64,000 bases of DNA from JAXGXJ01 sp040772905 (GTDB taxonomy: Bacteria > Actinomycetota > Thermoleophilia > RBG-16-64-13), in contig JAXGXJ010000004.1 of the NCBI GenBank assembly GCA_040772905.1, positions 248,001 to 312,000 of the forward strand, in the 5' to 3' direction. Below, piece by piece: positions 8,150-15,886 of this stretch. A model generated the notes under the pieces. The model saw only the letters and a program-made list of their open reading frames with translations, ran no database searches and was not told the DNA's origin. Both the position numbers and the translations under genes were made by a program. The first letter of the stretch is position 1, and the number at the start of each line of letters is the position of its first letter.

Positions 8150-8527
8150 CTAGGTCATCTCCCTGAGCACCAGGTAGTTGCCGTCGGGGTCTCTGAACCA
8201 CGCAGCGCGCCCGCCGGACCTCTCCATCACGCCGTCTACGCTCTTGAAGCCCGGCAGATCGAAGTCCTCGAACTTCACACCATGAGCGCGAAGGTCACGC
8301 ATCTGCCGCTCCAGGTCGGAGACCAAGAAGCCCACCTTGGTAGCCTCGCCCAAGTCGACCCCCGTGCGGTAGACCATCAGACGAGTACCATTGAGTGAAT
8401 AGACCGCCTGGTCGGCGCCCTCCATCACTCTCTCGGGCAGCAACCCCAACACGTTCTCGTAGAACGATCGCGCCCGTGCGAAATCCTTCACCGGGATCAC
8501 AGCGACGATCCGAGCATCCTGCAGCAT
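8150..8527 (-). CDS. Glyoxalase/VOC superfamily protein
   Basis: The 125-residue single-domain protein begins with IVAVIPVKDFARARSFYENVLGL, the first beta-alpha-beta module of the vicinal oxygen chelate fold, and ends with AAWFRDPDGNYLVLRE, the usual C-terminal strand with a Glu metal ligand. A His at the first metal position is not obvious, so catalysis is uncertain. VOC proteins include glyoxalases, dioxygenases and binding proteins; the neighbours do not identify a role. It is transcribed toward the TauE gene, 45 nt away. Confidence 0.8.
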   Translation of the reverse strand: MLQDARIVAVIPVKDFARARSFYENVLGLLPERVMEGADQAVYSLNGTRLMVYRTGVDLGEATKVGFLVSDLERQMRDLRAHGVKFEDFDLPGFKSVDGVMERSGGRAAWFRDPDGNYLVLREMT

Positions 8528-8655
8528 CGTCCCTCCTTACGTCTCCTGCTCGTTCGCCTACATATACCCCGCATCCGCGCCGCGCAGTCCCGGACTAACC
8601 TACACCGGACGTTGTATCCTCTAACGAGTGGCCCGGACTACCACGGGGGTTAGCG

Positions 8656-9981
8656 ATGCGATGTGACCGGTGCGGGCGAGAGGCACCCGACGAGACCCGC
8701 TTCTGTCCCGACTGTGGTTCTCCTCTGCTCTCACGCGCTGCAGAGGACCCGCCGCCCGCTGGTGGCGGACGGAACGGGAGCAGCCGGCGCAACCTGTGGC
8801 TGGGGATCGCCGCCGTACTGGTGGTCTTGGTCATCGTCGGCGTGACCGTGCCCCTTGTGCTGGCCGCCCGCGGCGATGAAGAGGCCACCGTCACTTCATC
8901 CACGACCTCCACCACCCGGCCCGTCACTACCACTGCCAAACCGAAGCCCACCACCACGAGGCCCTACGCGACCAGCACTACCAGCACCACGGTCACTACC
9001 CCTCCGGGTCCGCCCGGGGACTCACCTGGAGAGTGGGCGGCCGTGACAGGCCCCCTACTCCACGGCCGGGCTGTCAGCGTGGCTCTCTCCGATGACTGGC
9101 TCTTGGTGCAGACCGAGACTGAAGGCAGGTTCACGCTGGTGGCGCACGAGTTGTCCATGGGTACCACATACGAGCTACCCGTGGGCGACAGGGACGTCGG
9201 CGGCATAGATGTGGACGGCGACACGGCGGTGTGGTGGGAAGGCACCTACGATCCGGATACCACGAGCTACGTAGATCAGCACATCTACTCATACCGCCTA
9301 CCCGACGGCCTGAAGCAGGAGATCGCAGGCGGAGACAAGAACCTCGGCTATCCCCAAGTGGCGGGCCGCTGGATCACCTGGGTGGAGGGTAATCCCTGGG
9401 AGGAGAATCCCGACGAGTACTGGGAGATGCCTGTGTTCGCCTCTCTGCTCGATTCCCAGGGCCGTCCCGTGGACGAACCCACGCGCATCGTCCCCTCGGC
9501 CGTCACCCACATCCTAGGCGATGCGGTCTGGACCTACAGTCTCTCCCGCACCTTCCTCGCCTGGGAGCAGGGCGCGGAGAGAGACGGTCTCAGCACGGGG
9601 ACTCACGTGCTCGATCTGGGCACCCTAGAGATCCAGGCTTTGGGTCCTGACTCCTGGAGACCGTCGCTTGCTGAAGCCTTTCTCGTATTCTGGAACGACG
9701 GTCTGGTGAGATTGGATCTCGACTCGGGTGAGCGGAGCCGACTCGACCCCTTGGGCGACTTCGCGACCGCCGGTCCGACTTTCGCGGCCTACTTTCGCCC
9801 GTCTGAGGCCTCAGGTGCCGGCTACGAGATCGTCGCCCGGGGGTACGAGGGAGCCCACGAACAGGTCCTGACAGAGCAGGCCGACGCCCCTTGGCTTTCG
9901 GCGGCCATCGCGACGTCGCAGCGGCATGTGGCCTTCGTGACCGGTGGGACGCTGCACCTGTTCGAGTGGGACGCCGAGTAG
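8656..9981 (+). CDS. Zinc-ribbon, single-span membrane protein with Thr-rich linker and beta-propeller-like ectodomain
   Basis: The 441-residue protein starts with a zinc ribbon (Cys3, Cys6, Cys17, Cys20; CDRCGREAPDETRFCPDCG). A single hydrophobic helix covers about residues 48-69, followed by a Thr/Ser/Pro-rich linker to about residue 120. The rest consists of repeated short blocks with Trp and Asp (for example DDWLLVQTE, GDTAVWWEG, GRWITWVEG, RTFLAWEQG) that look like blades of a TolB-type propeller. The zinc ribbon would be cytoplasmic and the propeller outside. I do not know its function. It stands alone between a VOC gene and the CobW pair, in opposite orientation. Confidence 0.7.
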   Translation: MRCDRCGREAPDETRFCPDCGSPLLSRAAEDPPPAGGGRNGSSRRNLWLGIAAVLVVLVIVGVTVPLVLAARGDEEATVTSSTTSTTRPVTTTAKPKPTTTRPYATSTTSTTVTTPPGPPGDSPGEWAAVTGPLLHGRAVSVALSDDWLLVQTETEGRFTLVAHELSMGTTYELPVGDRDVGGIDVDGDTAVWWEGTYDPDTTSYVDQHIYSYRLPDGLKQEIAGGDKNLGYPQVAGRWITWVEGNPWEENPDEYWEMPVFASLLDSQGRPVDEPTRIVPSAVTHILGDAVWTYSLSRTFLAWEQGAERDGLSTGTHVLDLGTLEIQALGPDSWRPSLAEAFLVFWNDGLVRLDLDSGERSRLDPLGDFATAGPTFAAYFRPSEASGAGYEIVARGYEGAHEQVLTEQADAPWLSAAIATSQRHVAFVTGGTLHLFEWDAE

Positions 9982-10196
9982 ACCAAGAGGCCGTCGGCTC
10001 GGACTCCGTCGGGCGAAGCAGGTGTGGGAGGCCTGCGGTGTGTTGCAGGATGGGAGGCGCACAGCGCGTATAGCACTATCGGGAGAGCGAACACCCAGTT
10101 CGCTCGTGAGAACCCCTTTCTCCCAGAGGCCGGACCGGGGGCAGCGACGGTCTTAGTCGACAGGCCGTACGACCAACGGGAAGGCCACCCATTCGG

Positions 10197-10220
10197 AGGG
10201 ACGCTCGCAAGGGCGTCCTT
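10197..10220 (-). terminator. Weak hairpin downstream of the CobW-linked gene, in a 256-nt gap
   Basis: GGACGC (10199-10204) and GCGTCC (10213-10218) form a stem that extends by A-T and G-T pairs to 10197/10220, located 18 nt past the stop of the minus-strand gene. The rest of the gap 9982-10237 shows nothing else that I can support. Confidence 0.35.
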
Positions 10221-10237
10221 CTGCTCTCCGGTCGCGC

Positions 10238-10663
10238 TCAGTGGTGGTGCGTGCCGGCCGACGCCTCCAGAGTCCACTCGCCGCCGTCGGCCTGGAACAC
10301 GTCTGCGAGCGCTTGCCTCACAGCCCGATCGATCGTCTCCCGCTCGAGGCCGTAGACAAGCACGGCCAGATCCATCTCCAAGCGCAGACCGGATGACGCG
10401 GCCGGCGGTGCTGTGAGGATGTGCGGGGCGGCGCCCGCGCGGCGGGCGCCGCCCCGCCGTGAGGTCAAGTTGCAGTGGAAACCCACGCCCTCCGTCTCCA
10501 CGTGACACTTGATATGTCCTATGAGAGTACTGCCCGCTTCTTCGCAGCGCCGGGCGATGTCTTCCAGGAAGCGCGTCACCAGAGGCGCGGGGCCCTCCGC
10601 GGCACGACCACCGTCGACGGTGACGTGGGCCGCGAACGGTTCGAGCGAATCGGGACGACTCAC
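10238..10663 (-). CDS. Uncharacterised CobW-linked protein with His-rich C-terminus
   Basis: The 141-residue product overlaps the upstream CobW-type GTPase by 4 nt (ATGA, 10660-10663), so the two are co-translated. Features visible are a conserved-looking block around GHIKCHVETEGVGFHCNLTS with two His and two Cys that could bind metal, a low-complexity Arg/Gly/Ala stretch made by an in-frame hairpin, and a C-terminus ending in GTHHH. I do not recognise the family. Given the GTPase partner, a metal-binding or metal-delivery role is a reasonable guess, no more. Confidence 0.6.
   Translation of the reverse strand: MSRPDSLEPFAAHVTVDGGRAAEGPAPLVTRFLEDIARRCEEAGSTLIGHIKCHVETEGVGFHCNLTSRRGGARRAGAAPHILTAPPAASSGLRLEMDLAVLVYGLERETIDRAVRQALADVFQADGGEWTLEASAGTHHH
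10423..10457. repeat. 16-bp perfect inverted repeat inside a coding region
   Basis: Two 16-base arms (10423-10438 and 10442-10457) are exact reverse complements round a 3-base loop, all G/C. It lies within the uncharacterised gene at 10238-10663 and encodes its Arg/Gly/Ala tract. It resembles the terminator hairpins of this genome but sits in frame in a gene. Confidence 0.7.
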
Positions 10664-11301
10664 AGTCCGGGCTCCGCCACGCCATGGCCGTCCCCGTCGC
10701 TCATCAATGCCTGCGCCAAGGAGCGCAACGCCTCGTCATCCAATGCCGACACGTGGTGGACGACCGCCGTGGGATTGAGACCATCCATCGCCCAGCGGGC
10801 CAGCGCGACCTCCGCCTCGGTCGCCTCATCCATCTTGGTGACGACGATCTCGTCCACTCCACGTATCTGACTCTCTATGAGCGGGGTCATCACCTCCAGC
10901 AAGGCCTCCAGACGGGTGGGGTCGAGCACGCCGATGTTGCGGACGCGTTGGAATTCAGGCCCCCGGTAGTAGCTCATCGCGTCCAGTATCCCCTCCGGCG
11001 CGGCCACTCCGCTGGCTTCCACCACGATGACGTCGGGCCGGTGCGTCTCCGTGAGGTCGCGCAACGTCCGCACGAGATCGACCCCTATCTGACAGCAGAT
11101 ACAGCCTGCCGTGATCTCAAACACCTCCAGATCGCCGTCGCGCATCACCTTCTGATCCACACCGATCTCGCCCACCTCGTTCACGATGAAAGCTGTCTTG
11201 CGGCCCTGTGCCGCGTTCTCTCGGGCCAGGGCCATGATGAGCGTGGTCTTCCCCGAACCCAGGAAGCCGGTGAAGAGCAGCAGTTCGGTCCCCTCGCTCA
11301 C
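10660..11301 (-). CDS. CobW/HypB/UreG-family GTPase (metallochaperone-type)
   Basis: The protein is a P-loop GTPase: Walker A GFLGSGKTT, the CxCC metal motif in TAGCICC, and a TKMD nucleotide-specificity motif. These define the COG0523 metallochaperone group related to CobW, HypB and UreG. I start it at the GTG at 11301, which overlaps the phosphoketolase stop (GTGA) with AGGGAG about eight bases upstream; a GTG at 11328 is also possible but lies inside the upstream gene. At about 213 residues it has only the GTPase domain and lacks the usual C-terminal CobW_C domain; the following small gene may supply a separate partner. Confidence 0.88.
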   Translation of the reverse strand: MSEGTELLLFTGFLGSGKTTLIMALARENAAQGRKTAFIVNEVGEIGVDQKVMRDGDLEVFEITAGCICCQIGVDLVRTLRDLTETHRPDVIVVEASGVAAPEGILDAMSYYRGPEFQRVRNIGVLDPTRLEALLEVMTPLIESQIRGVDEIVVTKMDEATEAEVALARWAMDGLNPTAVVHHVSALDDEALRSLAQALMSDGDGHGVAEPGL

Positions 11302-13679
11302 CACGGACGCTCCCTGTAGCTGCCCCACACCCAGTCCTTCACCAGTGGCATGTCGTCTCCAGACTCACGTATGTTTTCGTTATGGTCCACGTGCAGATCA
11401 CGCACCAGTTGGCGCACGTACGCGGCCCTCTGCCCCAGGTGCGGCACGCGGTCGATGACGTCGCGGGCCAGGCTGAAGCGGTCCATATCGTTGCGCACCG
11501 TCATGTCGAAGGGAGTGGTGGTACTACCCTCTTCCTTGTAGCCTCGCACATGGAGGTTGCGGTGGTTGGTCCGGCGGTAGGTGAGCCGGTGGATGAGCCA
11601 AGGATAGCCGTGATAGGCGAATATGATGGGCCGGTCTGCGGTGAAGACGCTGTCGAACTCGCGATCCGACACGCCGTGAGGATGCTCCTCGCGCGGCTGC
11701 AGGGTCATGAGGTCCACCACATTCACCACTCTGATCTTGAGATCGGGCAGATGCGCACGCAGGAAGTCCACCGCAGCCAGGGTCTCCATGGTGGGTACAT
11801 CGCCGGCGCAGGCCATCACCACATCGGGATCGCTGTCTTGGTCGTTGCTGGCCCAGTTCCAGATGCCCAGTCCGGCCGAGCAGTGGCGGATGGCCGCACG
11901 CATGTCCAGCCATTGCGGCTGTGGTTGCTTTCCCGAGACGATGACGTTGATGAGATCGCGGCTGCGCAGGCATTGGTCGGTGACATACAGCAACGTGTTG
12001 GCGTCCGGAGGCAGGTACACCCGCACCACGTCGGCCTTCTTGGTGAGCACGTGATCGACGAAGCCCGGGTCCTGATGGGAGAAGCCGTTGTGATCCTGGC
12101 GCCACACGTGGGAGGTGAGCAGGTAGGTGAGCGAGGGTATGGGCCGCCTCCACTCTATGTCGTGGCTGACATCCAGCCACTTGGCATGCTGGTTGAACAT
12201 GGAGGCGATGATGTGCACGAACGCCTCGTAGCAGGAGAAGAACCCGTGCCGACCCGTGAGCAGGTAGCCTTCAAGCCAACCCTGGATCACCTGTTCGCTC
12301 AGGATCTCCATCACCCGCCCGTCCGGGGCAAGACGGTCATCGCCCGGCAGAACTTGCGCGTTCCAGGTGCGCGCTGTCACATCCAGGATGGCGTCCAGCC
12401 GGTTGGACACAGTCTCGTCCGGTCCGAACACCCGGAAGTCGCGACTGTCGAGGTTCAGGCGCATGGCCTCGGCCAAGAACAGACCCAACTGCTTGGTGGC
12501 CTCGCCCTTGGTGGCCCCAGGCTCCGGCACCTCGACGGCGAAGTCCCGGAAATCGGGCAATTCCAAGTCCCTTGAGAGGAGGCCGCCGTTGGCATGGGGG
12601 TTGTCCCCCATGCGCCGAGTCCCCCGCGGCGCCAACTCGGCCAGCTCGGGGCGAAACGCGCCGCCCTCATCGAAGAGCTCCTCCGGCCGGTAGCTGCGCA
12701 TCCACTGCTCCAGCAGCGCGATGTGCTCGTCGTCCATGTCCGAGAAAGGCACCTGGTGCGAGCGGAACGTCCCTTCCGTCTGCAGCCCATCGACCATCTT
12801 GGGGCCCGTCCAGCCTTTGGGCGTCACCAATACGATCGCGGGCCACGACGGCCGCTCCACCGCCCCCTCTTCGCGGGCCCGGCGCTGGTAGTCGGCGATC
12901 TCGTCCAGGCAGCGGTCCAAGGTGGCCGCCATGAGCTGATGCATGGTCTCGGGATCGTCACCTTCCACGAAGTAGGGGGTGTGGCCGCAGCCGCGCAGAT
13001 ACTCGGCCAGTTCGTCCCGATCCACGCGCGCAAGGACCGTGGGGTTGGCGATCTTGTAGCCGTTCAGGTGCAGTATGGGCAGCACCGCTCCGTCCAGGGC
13101 CGGGTTGAGGAACTTGTTCGAATGCCAGGACGCAGCCAGGGCTCCCGTTTCGGCCTCGCCGTCACCAATGACACAACAGGCGATGAGGCCGGGATTGTCC
13201 AGCACGGCGCCGTACGCGTGCGCCAGGGAGTAGCCCAGCTCACCGCCCTCGTTGATGGAACCCGGCGTCTCGGGAGCGACGTGGCTGGGGATCCCGCCAG
13301 GGAACGAGAATTGCTTGAAAAGCTTGCGCAGGCCGCGCTCGTCCGGCGACACGTCGGCGTAGTACTCGCTGTACGTGCCTTCCAGATAGACGTTGGCCAC
13401 CAACGCCGGCCCACCGTGGCCGGGACCACAGACGTAGATCATATCCAGATCGCGGGCCTTGATCACCCGGTTGAGATGCACGTAGATGAAGTTCAGGCCG
13501 GGGCACGTGCCCCAGTGGCCCAATAGGCGCTTCTTGATGTCCTCACGTCGCAGGGGCCTTCGCAGCAACGGGTTGTCCATGAGGTAGATCTGCCCCACCG
13601 AGAGGTAGTTGGCCGCCCGCCAATATGCGTCCATACGCTCCAGTTCGGTGCTTTCGAGAGGCTGCGTCGTCGCACTCAC
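11298..13679 (-). CDS. xfp: Xylulose-5-phosphate/fructose-6-phosphate phosphoketolase
   Basis: This thiamine-diphosphate enzyme cleaves xylulose-5-P or fructose-6-P with phosphate to give acetyl phosphate plus glyceraldehyde-3-P or erythrose-4-P. At 793 residues it is full length. Signatures include GPGHGGPALVAN (about residue 85), the ThDP/Mg block IGDGEAETGALAASWHSNKF, and NGFSHQDPGFVDHV in the C-terminal half. The start is GTG at 13679, preceded by GGAGGA. The CobW GTPase gene overlaps its stop. In this context it could give acetyl phosphate for fermentation or for biosynthesis from pentoses. Confidence 0.96.
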   Translation of the reverse strand: MSATTQPLESTELERMDAYWRAANYLSVGQIYLMDNPLLRRPLRREDIKKRLLGHWGTCPGLNFIYVHLNRVIKARDLDMIYVCGPGHGGPALVANVYLEGTYSEYYADVSPDERGLRKLFKQFSFPGGIPSHVAPETPGSINEGGELGYSLAHAYGAVLDNPGLIACCVIGDGEAETGALAASWHSNKFLNPALDGAVLPILHLNGYKIANPTVLARVDRDELAEYLRGCGHTPYFVEGDDPETMHQLMAATLDRCLDEIADYQRRAREEGAVERPSWPAIVLVTPKGWTGPKMVDGLQTEGTFRSHQVPFSDMDDEHIALLEQWMRSYRPEELFDEGGAFRPELAELAPRGTRRMGDNPHANGGLLSRDLELPDFRDFAVEVPEPGATKGEATKQLGLFLAEAMRLNLDSRDFRVFGPDETVSNRLDAILDVTARTWNAQVLPGDDRLAPDGRVMEILSEQVIQGWLEGYLLTGRHGFFSCYEAFVHIIASMFNQHAKWLDVSHDIEWRRPIPSLTYLLTSHVWRQDHNGFSHQDPGFVDHVLTKKADVVRVYLPPDANTLLYVTDQCLRSRDLINVIVSGKQPQPQWLDMRAAIRHCSAGLGIWNWASNDQDSDPDVVMACAGDVPTMETLAAVDFLRAHLPDLKIRVVNVVDLMTLQPREEHPHGVSDREFDSVFTADRPIIFAYHGYPWLIHRLTYRRTNHRNLHVRGYKEEGSTTTPFDMTVRNDMDRFSLARDVIDRVPHLGQRAAYVRQLVRDLHVDHNENIRESGDDMPLVKDWVWGSYRERPW

Positions 13680-13752
13680 GTTAGTCCTCCTCTGCTCTTG
13701 CCACGTGGTCGGCTTATCCCCGACACCGTGGGTTCACACACCCGCGTGCAGA

Positions 13753-14454
13753 TCAGGCTTCACCCAAGACCCTTCGGAACTCCGCCGCGGCACCGCCTAC
13801 GATGGGAGCTCCGTGCGCGAAGCAGGCCACGTCGAAGTCGAGCCCGGCCAGGGCGCAAAGGCTCTGCACGCCGGTCTCGTAATCCTCGTAGATGGTGGCC
13901 GAATCGATCCCTTGGCGGTTCTCGGCCGCGTCGCCCAGGAAGACCACTCCGCCGTCTCCCAGCCAGAGGAAGACCACGTGACCCAGAGTGTGCCCCGGTG
14001 TGCCGATGACATCGACCCCACCTGCCACCGGGATCCTCTCGCCCGGTCGGGCTTCCTCCTCCACCTCCACAGGCACCGTGGTCTGCGGCGACAGGGCGAT
14101 GATGTCGCGGGCCCGAGCCTCCTTGTCGGCCCCGGGCGCCGGCTTCCAGGGACGGAAGAAGCGCCCCTCGCGCGCCATCTGGGCGTCGGCCGGATGCATC
14201 CAGGCCTTGGCCCCCGTGGCCTCCTTGATCTCTTTCAGGCCGCCGGCATGGTCAGGATGACAATGTGTCACCAGGATGTCGGTGATCTCGGTCGGCCTGC
14301 GCCCCAAGTCGGCGAGAGCCGCCTCGATCTCGGTCATGCTCCCGGGGAACCCCGTATCGATCAAGGTCAGACCTTCAGGCCTCACGATCATGAACATGCT
14401 GGTATCACCCATGGGGATGCGTATGACGTGTTCGGTCACCTGTTCGAACGACAC
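13753..14454 (-). CDS. Metallo-beta-lactamase fold hydrolase
   Basis: The protein has the MBL metal site: THCHPDHAGG (HxHxDH), a later GTPGHTLGHV His, the bridging Asp of VFLGDAA and a C-terminal His in CFAHGAP. It resembles glyoxalase II-like and quorum-quenching-type hydrolases, whose substrates are thioesters or lactones; the specific substrate is not evident. I start at the GTG at 14454 (GAGG five bases upstream, 233 residues) because the longer frame to 14574 would overlap the divergent MFS gene and its leader. It has no operon partner. Confidence 0.85.
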   Translation of the reverse strand: MSFEQVTEHVIRIPMGDTSMFMIVRPEGLTLIDTGFPGSMTEIEAALADLGRRPTEITDILVTHCHPDHAGGLKEIKEATGAKAWMHPADAQMAREGRFFRPWKPAPGADKEARARDIIALSPQTTVPVEVEEEARPGERIPVAGGVDVIGTPGHTLGHVVFLWLGDGGVVFLGDAAENRQGIDSATIYEDYETGVQSLCALAGLDFDVACFAHGAPIVGGAAAEFRRVLGEA

Positions 14455-14550
14455 TGATACCTCGCTTGTTGCGTGTTCCACATCAGATCGGTCCAAGAAG
14501 CTTAGCGCAGATGGAAGTGCTATAAAGAGGAGTCGTCCAAGGAGACCGGA

Positions 14551-15849
14551 TTGCATCCCACCAGGAGCGCTCACTACAAGTGGGCAGTCGCCGGCATGGC
14601 GTTCTTCGCTGTGCTCGGTGCTATAGGCTTCGCGCGCTTCAGCTACAGCGCCATCCTGCCGTCCATGCAGGAGGGGTTGGGCATCACCGCCGCGCAGGCG
14701 GGGTCGCTGGCCTCCTGGAACCTGGCCGGCTACACCGTCATGGCCCTCATCGGCGGCATGTTGGCGTCGCGCTTCGGCCCCCGCATCGTCGTCACGGGCG
14801 GTCTCGCCGCCACTGCGCTGGGGATGCTCCTCACCGGACTCTCCGGAGACATGGTGTCGGCCTCCGCCGCCCGACTGCTCACCGGTTTGGGAAACGGAGC
14901 TGCGCTCCCTCCCTCCATCGCGCTCATGGGCGCGTGGTTCGAACCCCGGAGGCTGGGTCTGGCTTCAGGCATCGTCCCGGCCGGCTCCTCGTTCGCCATG
15001 GTCCTGGTGGGACCCACCGTCCCGCACCTCATCGCCGCCGGAGGAAGCGACGGGTGGCGTTTCGCCTGGTACGTGCTGGCCGCGGTGGCCGCCTTCCTGG
15101 CCGTGCTCACGTTCGCCGTCTACCGCGACCACCCCTACGATTCCTCCATGCCTCACGGCACGCGCGTCCGTGCCCGCGTCGACCTCAGAGCCATCTTCCG
15201 TTCCCGATACGCCTGGCACCTGGGCGTCATCTACCTGGTCTACGGCTTCGCCTTCGCCATCTACTTCACGTTCTTCCAGAAGCGACTGGTATCCGACCTG
15301 GATATGAGCAGCCAGACAGCGGGGGTACTGTTCGTGCTCTTAGGCCTGGGAGGCACCATCTCGCCCGTGATCTTCGGAGCGGTGTCCGACAAAGTGGGCC
15401 GCGGGCGCACCCTCGCTCTGGCGTTCTTGATACAGGCGGTGGCGGCACTGCTCTTCGCCTTCTGGCCCCAGGTCGTGGTGCTGGCTCTGTCCGGCTTCCT
15501 CATGGGCGCGGGCGCCCTCTGCATGCCCAGCCTCATCGGTGCGGCGTGCGGGGACGAGTTCGGTGCGGTGGCCGCCTCGGCGTCGCTGGGGTTCGTGACC
15601 ATCTTCATAGGCGTGGGCCAAGCCGCCGGGCCCTACGTGGGTGGGTTCCTAGCGGATGTGTACTCCTCGCTCGCGCCCTCGTACGTGCTCGCCGGCGCGG
15701 TGTTCGTGGTGGGCATGGTCATCGCGCTCTTCCTCCGCGATGCCCGGCGCACGTGCCTGGAGGCTGGCAGCGACCCCCATGCGGGGTCGCTGCCAGCCGC
15801 GCCGGACTCAGCGACAGCCGCCTCGGCGCCGGGGACTGCGGTAGACTGA
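14551..15849 (+). CDS. Major facilitator superfamily transporter
   Basis: The product has twelve predicted helices and resembles the monocarboxylate/oxalate-formate antiporter-like MFS group: ARFSYSAILPSMQEGLG in helix 1-2, ASRFGPRIVV in the loop 2-3 position, and GAVSDKVGRGRTLAL between helices 8 and 9. The start is a TTG at 14551, with AAGGAG seven bases before; no in-frame ATG lies close. It is a clear paralog of the transporter at 19143-20438, sharing FFQKRL, GAACGD.FGA and ASLGF blocks. Its last 40 residues are low complexity and contain an in-frame perfect hairpin. Confidence 0.9.
   Translation: MHPTRSAHYKWAVAGMAFFAVLGAIGFARFSYSAILPSMQEGLGITAAQAGSLASWNLAGYTVMALIGGMLASRFGPRIVVTGGLAATALGMLLTGLSGDMVSASAARLLTGLGNGAALPPSIALMGAWFEPRRLGLASGIVPAGSSFAMVLVGPTVPHLIAAGGSDGWRFAWYVLAAVAAFLAVLTFAVYRDHPYDSSMPHGTRVRARVDLRAIFRSRYAWHLGVIYLVYGFAFAIYFTFFQKRLVSDLDMSSQTAGVLFVLLGLGGTISPVIFGAVSDKVGRGRTLALAFLIQAVAALLFAFWPQVVVLALSGFLMGAGALCMPSLIGAACGDEFGAVAASASLGFVTIFIGVGQAAGPYVGGFLADVYSSLAPSYVLAGAVFVVGMVIALFLRDARRTCLEAGSDPHAGSLPAAPDSATAASAPGTAVD
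15762..15798. repeat. 16-bp perfect inverted repeat in the 3' end of the MFS gene
   Basis: Arms at 15762-15777 and 15783-15798 are exact complements round a 5-base loop. No T-run follows. It lies about 50 nt before the MFS stop and codes for part of the non-conserved tail, so it could act as a terminator or stability hairpin, or be an inserted palindrome. Confidence 0.7.
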
Positions 15850-15886
15850 CCTCGCCCGCAAGCGCACCCAGGAGTCCCCGGTCTTC

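Noticed and set aside
9982..10237. tRNA or small RNA in this gap
   Set aside because: I found no cloverleaf-like arrangement or T-loop consensus; only a weak hairpin is visible.
14455..14574. N-terminal extension of the MBL hydrolase
   Set aside because: It would overlap the divergent MFS gene start and lacks conserved residues; GTG at 14454 has a plausible ribosome binding site.
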